A stretch of DNA of 12,674 nt from an uncultured Macromonas sp. (GTDB lineage: Bacteria; Pseudomonadota; Gammaproteobacteria; Burkholderiales; Burkholderiaceae): assembly GCA_946481585.1 (NCBI GenBank), contig CAMLOF010000062.1:1-12674 (forward strand). Direction: 5' to 3'. The notes under the pieces were generated by a model that was not told the origin of the DNA, searched no databases, and saw only the letters and a program-made list of their open reading frames with translations. Numbering within the stretch: position 1 is the stretch's first letter; each line of letters begins with the position of its first letter. This document shows, one piece after another, positions 1 through 8,654 of this stretch. Both the position numbers and the translations under genes were made by a program.

Positions 1-1046
1 AAGGCGTTCTTCACGCCCTGGTCGAACGCGACCTGGCGGATGTTGTTGCCGTAGTCCACCGTGGGGATGCCCATGGCCTGGAAGTCCAGCATGGCCTGCA
101 CGTGCACGGCGCAGCTGCGGGCTGCTTCTTCGGTCAGGCGCTTGTGCTGAGCCGGGTCTTTTTGCGCGGCCTTCCAATCGGCCACGGACCACCCCACGGG
201 CAGGTAGCCGTTGATCAGGTCGTGTGCCGAAGTCTGGTCGGTCACCAGGTCGGGCTTGATGCCACCGGCCTTGGCGCGCTTCACCAGTTCGGGCAGCACC
301 TCTGCCGCGTTGCCCAGCAGGGCGATGGACACGGCCTCTTTCTTCGCGGTGTGCTCTTTGATGAGTTCGAGCGCATGGTCGATGTCGCGCGCCTGCTTGT
401 CCACATAACGCGTGCGCAGGCGGAAGTCGATGCTGCTCTGCTGACACTCGATGTTCAACGAGCACGCCCCCGCCAGCGTGGCCGCCAGCGGCTGCGCACC
501 ACCCATGCCACCCAGGCCGGCGGTCAGAATCCACTTGCCAGACAGATCGTTGTTGTAATGCTGGCGGCCCGCCTCCACAAAGGTCTCGAACGTGCCTTGC
601 ACAATGCCCTGGCTGCCGATGTAGATCCAGCTGCCCGCCGTCATCTGGCCGTACATGAACAGGCCTTTGCGGTCCAGTTCGTTGAAGTGCTCCCAGTTGG
701 CCCACTTGGGCACCAGGTTGGAGTTGGCCAGCAGAACGCGCGGGGCGTTGCTGTGCGTCTTGAACACGCCCACCGGCTTGCCCGACTGGATCAGCAGCGA
801 CTCGTCATCGTTCAACTCGCGCAGCGTTTCCAGAATCTTGTCGAAGCAGGCCCAGTCGCGCGCCGCGCGGCCAATGCCGCCATACACCACCAGGTGCTGC
901 GGGTTCTCGGCCACTTCGGGGTCCAGGTTGTTCTGGATCATGCGGTACGCCGCTTCGGCGATCCAGTTCTTGCAGTTCAGCTGGGTGCCACGCGGTGCGC
1001 GGATGACGCGGCTGGTGTCCAGGCGGGGGTCGGTTTGGGTGGTCAT
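1..1046 (-). CDS. hutU: Urocanate hydratase (urocanase), N-terminal 348 residues; C-terminus beyond the window
   Basis: Cytoplasmic NAD+-dependent enzyme of histidine degradation that hydrates urocanate to imidazolonepropionate. The reading frame is open from an ATG at 1046 to the window edge, giving about 348 of the roughly 555-560 residues usual for the family. Visible family signatures are the YGGIGRAA stretch (residues 55-62), the [12 protein letters not shown] segment (about 87-98), [15 protein letters not shown] (about 138-152) and the glycine-rich nucleotide-binding run [10 protein letters not shown] (177-186). The catalytic cysteine region near residue 410 lies outside the window. A GGAG Shine-Dalgarno motif sits just upstream of the ATG. 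It follows the YjiH-type gene by 25 bp on the same strand, so the two are probably cotranscribed from the HutC-controlled region near 2460. No frameshift is seen. Identification is near certain. Confidence 0.97.
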   Translation of the reverse strand, partial: MTTQTDPRLDTSRVIRAPRGTQLNCKNWIAEAAYRMIQNNLDPEVAENPQHLVVYGGIGRAARDWACFDKILETLRELNDDESLLIQSGKPVGVFKTHSNAPRVLLANSNLVPKWANWEHFNELDRKGLFMYGQMTAGSWIYIGSQGIVQGTFETFVEAGRQHYNNDLSGKWILTAGLGGMGGAQPLAATLAGACSLNIECQQSSIDFRLRTRYVDKQARDIDHALELIKEHTAKKEAVSIALLGNAAEVLPELVKRAKAGGIKPDLVTDQTSAHDLINGYLPVGWSVADWKAAQKDPAQHKRLTEEAARSCAVHVQAMLDFQAMGIPTVDYGNNIRQVAFDQGVKNA

Positions 1047-1071
1047 GTCAAATCTCCGGTAAGGGGCGGGG

Positions 1072-2400
1072 TCAGGCGATCCAGCCAAGGGAAAGAGCGA
1101 GGTGGCCAATGGCGGCGGCCATCAGCAGACTGAGGACGGTTCGCACGAACCAGATGGCAACCATCTGGCGCAGCGACAGCGGAATGCGCGTGGCCAGTAC
1201 GCACGGAATGGAACCCGAGAAGAACAGCACCGAGCTGACCGACACCACGGCGGCCACGTAGCGCACCACAGGGTCGGCGCCCTTCAGCTGAATGGCGGGC
1301 AGGAACATCTCGGCCAGGCCAGACGCCAGGGCCTTGGCCGTCAGCATGGGTTCGGCCAAGCCAGCCATCCACACGAAGGGCACCAGCAGCAGGCCCAGCA
1401 CGTCGAACACAGGTGTGTAACGGGCCAGCAGCAGGCCGATCAGGCCCACGGCCAGGATGGTGGGCACCACTGCGCTGGCCATGGCAATGCCGTCACGCAG
1501 GTTGTCGCGCAGCACACGCCACAAGGCGGGCGAACCTTGTGCCTGGGCCAGGCCTGCATCCCAGGCGGCCTGCCAGCGGGTACGGCCTGCGGGCAGGCTG
1601 TCGCTCACGCCGCCGCTGTTGTCCATGCGCGAGATGGGGGGCAGCCACGCAGTGATGGCCGTGACCGCAAAGGCAATCACAAACGTGGACCAGAAGTAGA
1701 AGTTCCACACCGGCATCAGGTTCAGCGTCTTGGCCACGATGACCATGAACGCCGCCGACACCGTGGAGAAGCCCGTGGCGATGATCGCGGCCTCGCGAGC
1801 GGTGTACTTGCCCTCCAGGTACACGCGGTTGGTAATCAGCAGGCCCACCGAATAGCTGCCCACGAAAGACGCCACTGCGTCAATGGCCGAGTGCCCAGGC
1901 GTGCGCCAGACCGGTCGCATCACAGGCTGCATCAGCACGCCCACCAGCTCCAGCAGGCCAAAACCCACCAGAAACGCCAGCGCCACCGCACCCAGCGGCA
2001 CGATCAGCCCCACCGTCAAAGCCAGCTTGTCAAACAGGAAGGGCAGCATGTCCTTCTCGAAGAGCGGCGCTGGCCCCACCTTCAGCAGGTACATCAACGC
2101 CAGCACCAGGCCCAGCACCTTGAGCAAGCTGAACACAGCGGTGGTGGTGTTGCGGTTCCAGGTGCGCTGCAAGAAAGGTGCAGCCGCACCCCAGGCCATC
2201 AGCGCCAGCACGAAAGCAATCGCCAGCGGCCGCTGCGTTGTGGCCAGCCAGCTGGCCGCATGGTCGAACAGGATGGTGGACTTGCCGCCCATTTCGATGG
2301 GCAAAAAGAACATCACCAAGCCGATCGCGCTATAGGCGATCAGCCGCAGAAGGGCGGCGGACCGGCCCGACGGGCTGGCGGTAACGACGCTGGTGTTCAT
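1072..2400 (-). CDS. YjiH-family polytopic membrane protein (nucleoside-recognition Gate domain), likely hut-linked transporter
   Basis: An integral inner-membrane protein of 442 residues with roughly ten hydrophobic segments. The N-terminal segment carries the [18 protein letters not shown] stretch (about 30-47) typical of YjiH-like proteins. The central part (about 180-225, [20 protein letters not shown] and following) resembles the nucleoside-recognition Gate domain. The ATG at 2400 is preferred over one at 2406, because the AGGAG motif ends 6 nt before 2400 but directly abuts 2406. The gene heads the minus-strand unit, is followed by hutU 25 bp downstream, and is divergent from hutC with a HutC-like operator between. 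That context suggests import of histidine, urocanate or a related compound. This role is inferred from position; the family's substrates are poorly defined. Confidence 0.85.
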   Translation of the reverse strand: MNTSVVTASPSGRSAALLRLIAYSAIGLVMFFLPIEMGGKSTILFDHAASWLATTQRPLAIAFVLALMAWGAAAPFLQRTWNRNTTTAVFSLLKVLGLVLALMYLLKVGPAPLFEKDMLPFLFDKLALTVGLIVPLGAVALAFLVGFGLLELVGVLMQPVMRPVWRTPGHSAIDAVASFVGSYSVGLLITNRVYLEGKYTAREAAIIATGFSTVSAAFMVIVAKTLNLMPVWNFYFWSTFVIAFAVTAITAWLPPISRMDNSGGVSDSLPAGRTRWQAAWDAGLAQAQGSPALWRVLRDNLRDGIAMASAVVPTILAVGLIGLLLARYTPVFDVLGLLLVPFVWMAGLAEPMLTAKALASGLAEMFLPAIQLKGADPVVRYVAAVVSVSSVLFFSGSIPCVLATRIPLSLRQMVAIWFVRTVLSLLMAAAIGHLALSLGWIA

Positions 2401-2449
2401 AAACATCTCCTAGGGTGGACTTGGATAGACAAATACGTTCAATGACTTG

Positions 2450-2469
2450 AAAGTCGTATATACAACTTT
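2450..2469. promoter_or_regulatory. Probable HutC operator between yjiH-like/hutU and hutC
   Basis: The sequence AAAGTCGTATATACAACTTT is a 20-bp inverted repeat in which nine of ten pairs match; only C2455/A2464 fails. Its core GTATATAC agrees with the TTGTATATACAA-type sites described for HutC repressors of histidine utilisation. It lies 50 bp from the yjiH-like ATG and 60 bp from the hutC ATG, so a bound repressor could block both divergent promoters and provide autoregulation. No convincing -35/-10 pair could be assigned on either strand. Confidence 0.8.
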
Positions 2470-2529
2470 ATGGAACATAATGCCTTCTGTCAATACAACA
2501 GCGCACCTGAAAGGATCGGGGAAAACCCT

Positions 2530-3231
2530 ATGTCCGACAAGCTGCCCGCCTACGAGCAAATCAAGCGCCACGTGCTGGCGCGCATCCACGACGGCACCTG
2601 GAAGGAAGGCGACGCCATCCCCAGCGAGGAAGCACTGGCGCGCGAATTCGGCGTGTCACGCATGACCGTCAACCGCGCCATCCGCGAACTCAGCGACGAG
2701 CAGATCGTGGAGCGCGTGCAAGGCTCGGGCACCTTCGTGGCGCAGCAGAAGTACCAGGCCACGCTGGTGGAGATACGTAACATTGCCGACGAGATCGCAG
2801 CGCGCGGCCACCAGCACCGCAGCGAGTTGCAGCTGCTGGAGCGCACCCGCGCCAACGAAGCTATGGCCCGCCGCTTCGGCATCAAGCCTGGCGACGCACT
2901 CTTTCACTCGGTCGTGGTGCACTTCGAGAACGGCCTGCCCATCCAGGTGGAAGACCGCCACGTGAACCCCCGCGTGGCACCGGATTACCTGACCCAGGAC
3001 TTCAACAGCCAGACGCCCAACGCCTACCTCATGCGCGTGGCGCCGCTGCAAGGCGTGAGCTTCGAGATTGAGGCCAGCGCCCCGCCCCGGCACGTGGGCG
3101 AACTGCTGCACATGCCCCCGGGCGAGCCCTGCCTGGTGCTGCACCGGCAAACGCATTCACAAGGGCAGGTCGCCTCGGTCGCCGTCATGTGGCACCCGGC
3201 GTCGCGCTACCGCTTCACTGGCCGTTTCTGA
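2530..3231 (+). CDS. hutC: Histidine utilisation repressor, GntR family with UTRA effector domain
   Basis: A 233-residue transcription factor that in this family represses hut genes and releases DNA on binding urocanate. The N-terminal GntR winged helix-turn-helix spans about residues 7-70 (PAYEQIKRHVLARI, then PSEEALAREFGVSRMTVNRA, and the wing GSGTFVA). The UTRA ligand-binding domain covers about 80-233, with the conserved pieces PIQVEDRHVNP and PNAYLMRV. The ATG at 2530 is chosen because it places the HTH at the family's usual distance from the N-terminus and has a GGGGAA purine stretch upstream; an upstream in-frame ATG at 2470 abuts the operator palindrome and would add 20 non-conserved residues. 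The gene is divergent from the yjiH-like/hutU unit and converges on the LysR gene with only 4 bp between stop codons. Identification is strong because of the hutU linkage. Confidence 0.93.
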   Translation: MSDKLPAYEQIKRHVLARIHDGTWKEGDAIPSEEALAREFGVSRMTVNRAIRELSDEQIVERVQGSGTFVAQQKYQATLVEIRNIADEIAARGHQHRSELQLLERTRANEAMARRFGIKPGDALFHSVVVHFENGLPIQVEDRHVNPRVAPDYLTQDFNSQTPNAYLMRVAPLQGVSFEIEASAPPRHVGELLHMPPGEPCLVLHRQTHSQGQVASVAVMWHPASRYRFTGRF

Positions 3232-3235
3232 CGTT

Positions 3236-4141
3236 TCAGCCCCGGTCCCAGGGCGGCGAATCGCCACCAAACCGCTCCGCCAGAAAGTCCACCAGCAACC
3301 GCAGCGCCAGTGGCTGGTGCTGGCGCGACAAGTACACAGCGTGCACCCCCAGCGGCTCTGGCTCAAACTCTGGAAGCACGCGGACCAGCCTGCCCTGGCG
3401 CAAATCTTCCCCCACGAAGTACGTGGGCAAAATCGCCAGCCCACCACCCGCCAGCACGGCGCGTCGCAAAACCGCCGTCTCGTCTGTGGAAAAGCATGCA
3501 TCCACCGGCACCTCAAACAACTCGCCCCCCCGCCTGAAGCGGTACTGCGTGGCGCTTACAAAAGCATGCGACAGGCAGCGGTGCGAGCGCAAGTCCTGCA
3601 GACTTTCAATCGGGCTGTGCTCCGCCAGGTATTGCGGCGTTGCACACAACACCGACCGGCAAACAGCCAGTGAACGCGCAATCAAGGCCGGGTCCAGGGA
3701 ATTGGTGATGCGCACTGCCAGATCGATGCGCTCGGCAGTCAAGTCAACACTTCGGTCAGCCGTGAGCACCGAAAAGCTCACCTGCGGATGCTGCGCCTGG
3801 AACTGAACCAGCGCACCTGCCAATTGAGCCTCGGCAAACGAAGGCGAGCACGCCACGCGAAGTTTGCCTGCCGCCACTCTGCTTGCCGATCCGGCTTGGT
3901 GCTGCACATCCTCGGCCAGATCCAGCAACTGGCGGCACGACGACAGCGCGGACACCCCCGCCTCGGTCAAACCAATGCGGCGCGTCGTGCGATGCAGCAG
4001 ACGCGCGCCCAGCCAGTCCTCCATCGCCACCAGATAACGGCTCACCATGGCGGTGGACATGTCCAGGTGTTCCGCCGCCTGCGTCAGGCTGCCCTGTTCC
4101 ACCACCGTCACAAACACCCGCGTGGCAGTCAGGCGGTCCAT
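3236..4141 (-). CDS. LysR-type transcriptional regulator
   Basis: A 301-residue LysR-family regulator. The N-terminal helix-turn-helix is at about residues 18-37 (SLTQAAEHLDMSTAMVSRYL), followed by the linker helix with LGARLLHRTTRRIGLTEAG (about 44-62). The remainder is the effector-binding domain (about 90-295) containing the conserved-type segments LRVACSPSFAEAQLAG and GGLAILPTYFVGEDL. Length is normal for the family. The start at 4141 gives the canonical MDRLTATRVFVTVVEQGSL beginning. It is divergent from the MBL-fold/DsbA-like pair across 130 AT-rich bp that contain a T-N11-A dyad, the usual arrangement for a LysR regulator and its target. The inducer cannot be told from sequence. Confidence 0.92.
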   Translation of the reverse strand: MDRLTATRVFVTVVEQGSLTQAAEHLDMSTAMVSRYLVAMEDWLGARLLHRTTRRIGLTEAGVSALSSCRQLLDLAEDVQHQAGSASRVAAGKLRVACSPSFAEAQLAGALVQFQAQHPQVSFSVLTADRSVDLTAERIDLAVRITNSLDPALIARSLAVCRSVLCATPQYLAEHSPIESLQDLRSHRCLSHAFVSATQYRFRRGGELFEVPVDACFSTDETAVLRRAVLAGGGLAILPTYFVGEDLRQGRLVRVLPEFEPEPLGVHAVYLSRQHQPLALRLLVDFLAERFGGDSPPWDRG

Positions 4142-4189
4142 GCCTTGCGTACTTTCATTGTCTTATTCAAACGATCTACGAAATAAATA

Positions 4190-4204
4190 TTCAACACATT
4201 TGAA
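4190..4204. promoter_or_regulatory. Candidate LysR-type binding box (T-N11-A dyad)
   Basis: TTCAA-CACAT-TTGAA is a perfect 5-bp inverted repeat with a 5-bp spacer, and its inner bases satisfy the T-N11-A pattern of LysR-family sites. It sits in the AT-rich gap between the LysR start (4141) and the MBL-fold start (4272), 48 bp from the former and 67 bp from the latter. Assignment to this regulator is inferred from position; short dyads in AT-rich DNA can arise by chance. Confidence 0.5.
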
Positions 4205-4271
4205 CTTTATTAAACAAAACTGCAAAAGTAAAGTCACTCCTGTCCACCAACCATTGAACCGGAGATTCCAA

Positions 4272-5159
4272 ATGCTGTCCCTGACCCGCCTCACACGCCT
4301 GCTGCTGCCCATGTTCGCCCTGGGCGTCGTCGCGGCCGAAGGCGCATCCGCCCAAACCGCCCCGCTGAACCTCAAGGTGCACAACGCCGACGGCAACAGC
4401 TTCCACGTCAACGCCGTCGTCGTCAGCGGCAAATCCGAAGCTGTGGTCATCGACACCGGGTTCACCCGCGCCGACGCCCTCCGCGTCGCCGCCAACGTGC
4501 TCGACAGCGGCAAGACGCTCAAGACCATCTTCATCAGCAATGCCGACCCCGACTTCTACTTCGGCGCCGAAGTGCTGAAATCCCTGTTTCCGCAGGCACA
4601 AGTCCTCACCACCCCCGCCGTGCGGGCCAAGATCGAAGCCAAGCTCGCGGGCAAGGTTGCGTTCTGGGGCCCCAAGATGGGCGCCAACGCCCCCGTCAAA
4701 CCCATCGTCCCAGAAGCCATCACCGGCAACACGCTGACGGTGGACGGCGAGACGATCGAGGTCCGTGGCACCACGGGTGAACTGGCCCACCGCCCCTACG
4801 TGTGGATTCCGTCGATCAAGACCATTGCGGGCAACATTGGCGTGTTCGGCAACCTGCACGTCTGGACGGCCGACACCCAAAAACCCAGTGAACGCCAAGC
4901 CTGGCTGGCGCAACTGGACGAGATGCAATCCCTCAAGCCTGCGACGGTCGTACCCGGTCACATGGCTGCCGGAACCGCGCTGGACGACAGCGCCATCCGC
5001 CATACCCGTGAATACCTGCAGCGCTTCGAGGCGGAACTGGCACGGGCACAGAACGCCGCCGAACTCATCGCCACCATGCAAAAGGCCTACCCCCAGGCAG
5101 GCCTGGGGATTGCGCTGGACATTGGCGCCAAAGTCAACAAAGGCGAAATGAAATGGTGA
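4272..5159 (+). CDS. Exported metallo-beta-lactamase-fold protein with substituted metal-ligand motif
   Basis: A 295-residue protein with a Sec-type signal peptide (MLSLTRLTRLLLPMFALGVV..., cleavage probably after ASAQ near residue 28), so a periplasmic location is expected. The mature part follows the MBL fold: a strand pair ending in VVIDTGF (about 58-64), a later PGHM (228-231) in the C-terminal half, and a helical tail. Where active hydrolases carry HxHxDH, this protein reads NADPDF (residues 90-95, within SNADPDFYFG). Only the aspartate of the motif is kept. It may therefore bind metal differently or not be a classical hydrolase. The ATG at 4272 is preceded by CCGGAGATTCCAA, a clear ribosome-binding site. 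The last 7 nt overlap the DsbA-like gene, and a LysR gene is divergent upstream. Substrate unknown. Confidence 0.85.
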   Translation: MLSLTRLTRLLLPMFALGVVAAEGASAQTAPLNLKVHNADGNSFHVNAVVVSGKSEAVVIDTGFTRADALRVAANVLDSGKTLKTIFISNADPDFYFGAEVLKSLFPQAQVLTTPAVRAKIEAKLAGKVAFWGPKMGANAPVKPIVPEAITGNTLTVDGETIEVRGTTGELAHRPYVWIPSIKTIAGNIGVFGNLHVWTADTQKPSERQAWLAQLDEMQSLKPATVVPGHMAAGTALDDSAIRHTREYLQRFEAELARAQNAAELIATMQKAYPQAGLGIALDIGAKVNKGEMKW

Positions 5160-5836
5160 CCCCGTTGCCGCAGGCGGGCGCCCCCACGCTGCACTACGTC
5201 TACGATCCACTTTGCGGATGGTGTTACGGTGCTGCGCCGCTCATCCAAGCCGCGCGAAAAGTGCTGACGGTGCGTGCACACGGCGGGGGCATGATGGCTG
5301 GCGCCAACCGCCAGCCGGTCAGCCCGCAACTGCGGCAATACGTCATGCAGCATGACCGGCGGATCGCACAACTCACCGGGCAACCCTTCGGCGATGCGTA
5401 TTTCAACGGTCTGCTGCTTGACACCACAGCCGTGCTGGACTCCGCGCCGCCCATTGCAGCCATGCTTGCTGCAGACGAATTGGCCGGCAAAGGCCTGGAC
5501 ATGGTGGCGCAACTTCAAACTGCGCACTATGTCGAAGGACAACGGATTGCCGACCAAGGCGTGCTGCTCAACCAGGCTGCACGTATTGGCCTCGATCCTG
5601 CGGCGTTCGCTGTCGCACTTGCGAACGCTTCCGGGGCGGCCGTTCAGAACCACGTTGCCGAAACCCGCGCACTGATGGCCAGAACAGGTCTGCAGGGCTT
5701 CCCCAGCCTGCTGCTAGAACACAGCGGCGGCATGGAGGCTGTTGCCATCAGTTCCTACCTGGGTCAGCCGGAGGCATTCGCCAACCTGCTGCGCGAACAT
5801 GCAGCGGTCAAGGCACCACCGAATGCACCCGCTTGA
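5153..5836 (+). CDS. DsbA-like thiol oxidoreductase with CGWC motif (predicted protein-disulfide isomerase family)
   Basis: A 227-residue thioredoxin-fold protein of the DsbA-like type. The active-site motif is CGWC (residues 21-24) within YDPLCGWCYGA, and a cis-proline loop GFPS is at 182-185. A helical insertion between the two halves (about 60-170) fits the DsbA architecture. No signal peptide is visible, so it should act in the cytoplasm, unlike classical DsbA. It resembles the predicted protein-disulfide isomerase group with a DPLCGWCYGA signature. Its ATG lies inside the end of the MBL-fold gene (ATGGTGA, 7-nt overlap), with AAAGG upstream, indicating translational coupling. Its 3' end overlaps the convergent Lrp gene by 29 bp. 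The substrate and any link to the MBL-fold partner are unknown. Confidence 0.85.
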   Translation: MVTPLPQAGAPTLHYVYDPLCGWCYGAAPLIQAARKVLTVRAHGGGMMAGANRQPVSPQLRQYVMQHDRRIAQLTGQPFGDAYFNGLLLDTTAVLDSAPPIAAMLAADELAGKGLDMVAQLQTAHYVEGQRIADQGVLLNQAARIGLDPAAFAVALANASGAAVQNHVAETRALMARTGLQGFPSLLLEHSGGMEAVAISSYLGQPEAFANLLREHAAVKAPPNAPA

Positions 5837-6275
5837 GGCAACGCAGTGCAAAGGTGGAGCGGCTGTGGCGAATACCCGGCAGCTTGTAGAGCTTCTGGCG
5901 CAAAAAGCGCTCATAACCCTCGGTGCCTGACACCGCCACCTTCACCAGGTAGTCGTATTCCCCGGTGATGAGGTAAGCCTCCATCACCTCGGGCAGTTCC
6001 GCCAGCGCCTCACCAAAGCGCCGGAAGATGTCGTCGTCGTGCCGGTCCAGCGTCACCTCGATGATCACCACATCGGGCAAGCCCAGCGCATGCTGGTCCA
6101 GGATGGCTGCGTAACCGCTGATGAAGCCCGCCTCTTCCAGCGCCTTCACCCGGTTCCAGCACGGCGTGGGTGACAAGTGCACCGTATCCGCCAGTTTCTG
6201 GTTGCTGACCCGGCCATCCTGAGCCAGCACCCGCAAGATCTTGCGATCTGTTTCGTCCAGTTGTCCGTCTTTCAT
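5808..6275 (-). CDS. Lrp/AsnC-family transcriptional regulator
   Basis: A 155-residue regulator of the feast/famine type. The N-terminal helix-turn-helix domain spans about residues 5-55 (LDETDRKILRVLAQDGRVSNQKLA, then HLSPTPCWNRVKALEEAGFI). The C-terminal RAM ligand-binding/oligomerisation domain spans about 70-145, with the typical segment VMEAYLITGEYDYLVKVAV. The size is normal. The SPTPCW recognition-helix region is shared with Lrp-type amino-acid regulators. GGAAGG lies about 10 nt upstream of the ATG. It lies downstream of fghA on the same strand but is separated by 209 bp with its own candidate promoter, so it is probably a separate unit. Its 3' end overlaps the convergent DsbA-like gene. 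The effector is unknown. Confidence 0.92.
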   Translation of the reverse strand: MKDGQLDETDRKILRVLAQDGRVSNQKLADTVHLSPTPCWNRVKALEEAGFISGYAAILDQHALGLPDVVIIEVTLDRHDDDIFRRFGEALAELPEVMEAYLITGEYDYLVKVAVSGTEGYERFLRQKLYKLPGIRHSRSTFALRCLKRVHSVVP

Positions 6276-6307
6276 CCGCAGCCACCTTCCTGCACCACAA
6301 AAAAAGA

Positions 6308-6318
6308 CAGATTATCTG
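6308..6318. promoter_or_regulatory. CAGAT-T-ATCTG palindrome over the lrp-type promoter, possible autoregulatory site
   Basis: A perfect 5+1+5 inverted repeat lies 32 bp upstream of the Lrp/AsnC start codon and covers the candidate -10 element. Lrp-family regulators commonly repress their own promoters by binding short AT-rich dyads. The assignment rests on position only. Confidence 0.4.
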
Positions 6319-6336
6319 AAATACCAGTCAATTCAA
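6309..6336 (-). promoter_or_regulatory. Candidate sigma-70 promoter for the Lrp/AsnC gene
   Basis: Read on the minus strand, TTGAAT (6331-6336) and TAATCT (6309-6314) are separated by 16 bp. Each matches the consensus hexamer at four or more positions. The -10 element is about 33 bp upstream of the ATG at 6275, leaving room for a short leader with a GGAAGG ribosome-binding site. Confidence 0.45.
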
Positions 6337-6444
6337 GGTTAATTCTTCTTTCAATACTGAAAAACATCAGCAAAAAGAGAAGCACTTTCGGCCACCAAAC
6401 CCATAACATTTCCCCATGCTCACAAGGCATGCAGTGGCCCGACA

Positions 6445-6474
6445 CCCTGCCCTCCCTTACCGGGGAGGGCAGGG
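6445..6474. terminator. Perfect 12-bp GC-rich hairpin downstream of fghA
   Basis: CCCTGCCCTCCC (6445-6456) and GGGAGGGCAGGG (6463-6474) form a perfect 12-bp stem with a 6-nt loop, 10 bp beyond the fghA stop codon. It most likely marks or protects the 3' end of the adhC-fghA transcript. No T-tract follows on the minus strand, so it is not a classic intrinsic terminator. Confidence 0.5.
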
Positions 6475-6484
6475 ATGCCCCAAC

Positions 6485-7321
6485 TCATCGCCCCGTCAAC
6501 GCCTGGGCGTGGTGCGCAAAATGGTCACCCAGGAATGTGGCAATGAAGTAGTAGCTGTGGTCATAACCCGGTTGCAGCCGCAGGTTCAGGGGGTAACCCA
6601 CGGCATCGCAAGCTTGCTGCAACAGGTCGGGGCGCAGCTGGGTGTGCAGGAATTCGTCCGCCTCACCCTGGTCCACCAGCAAAGGCAGCCGCTCCTGCGC
6701 GGCTTTCAGCAGCTCCACGGCGTCCCACGCCCGCCAGTCAGCCGGGTCACCGCCCAGGTAGGCGCCCAGCGCCTTTTGCCCCCAGGGCACCTGCGACGGC
6801 GCAACGATCGGCGAAAACGCCGACACGCTCATGTAACGACCCGGGTGGCGCAACGCCGTCACCAACGCACCGTGCCCACCCATGGAATGCCCCGCAATTG
6901 CACGCCTGCCGCTCGCGGCAAAGTGCTGCTCCACCAGCGCAGGCAGCTCCTCGGCCACATAGTCCTGCATGCGGTAGTTGGCGCGCCAGGGCTCCTGCTT
7001 GGCGTTCACGTAAAACCCCGCGCCCTGGCCCAGGTCATAGGCAGGGTCGTCGGCCACGCCCGGGCCGCGCGGGCTGGTGTCCGGCGCCACCACAATCATT
7101 CCGTGCCTGGCTGCGTGCATCTGCGCACCCGCCTTGGTAATGAAGTTCTGCTCCGTGCATGTCAGGCCAGACAGCCAATACAACACCGGGCAAGGCTCAC
7201 CTCGCAAGGCAGCAGGCGGCAAGTACACGGCAAACCGCATCTCGCAGCCCAAGGTCGTTGAGGCGTGCTTCCACACCTCCTGGCTGCCGCCAAAACTGGC
7301 ACGTTGTTCAACGCGCTCCAT
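6485..7321 (-). CDS. fghA: S-formylglutathione hydrolase
   Basis: A 278-residue cytoplasmic serine hydrolase of the esterase D family that cleaves S-formylglutathione to formate and glutathione, the second step of formaldehyde detoxification. The nucleophile elbow is GHSMGG with Ser146; the other triad residues fit Asp222 (in GEADEF) and His255 (in GYDHSYYF). The family segment LSGLTCTEQNF is at about 50-60. The ATG at 7321 is chosen because AAGGAG lies 6 nt upstream; a GTG 15 nt further upstream is part of the sequence bearing that ribosome-binding site. It follows adhC by 24 bp, forming the two-gene glutathione-dependent pathway. Identification is strong. Confidence 0.96.
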   Translation of the reverse strand: MERVEQRASFGGSQEVWKHASTTLGCEMRFAVYLPPAALRGEPCPVLYWLSGLTCTEQNFITKAGAQMHAARHGMIVVAPDTSPRGPGVADDPAYDLGQGAGFYVNAKQEPWRANYRMQDYVAEELPALVEQHFAASGRRAIAGHSMGGHGALVTALRHPGRYMSVSAFSPIVAPSQVPWGQKALGAYLGGDPADWRAWDAVELLKAAQERLPLLVDQGEADEFLHTQLRPDLLQQACDAVGYPLNLRLQPGYDHSYYFIATFLGDHFAHHAQALTGR

Positions 7322-7345
7322 GCGTTGCTCCTTCACGCTCAGGCA

Positions 7346-8596
<1,251 letters not shown>

Positions 8597-8654
8597 ATAA
8601 AAAAACAATAGACGGAACTAAACTTTCAACATCGTCAACAAAAGGAAACACGCC

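Noticed and set aside
102..1133. 343-codon open frame antisense to hutU
   Set aside because: It is opposite a clear urocanase reading frame and has no recognisable domain.
1102..2445. 447-codon open frame antisense to the yjiH-like gene
   Set aside because: The product is extremely rich in His, Gln and Gly, as expected from reading a membrane-protein gene backwards; no ribosome-binding site or domain is seen.
2470..2529. Upstream in-frame start for hutC
   Set aside because: The ATG directly abuts the operator palindrome, has no good ribosome-binding site and would add 20 residues ahead of the usual GntR start.
3245..3270. Possible shared terminator at the hutC/LysR junction (GGCG-AAT-CGCC)
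   Set aside because: The stem is only 4 bp, lies within the LysR coding region and has no T-tract.
4191..5210. 339-codon frame antisense to the MBL-fold gene
   Set aside because: Gly/Val/Asp-rich shadow; the plus strand has a signal peptide, ribosome-binding site and MBL fold.
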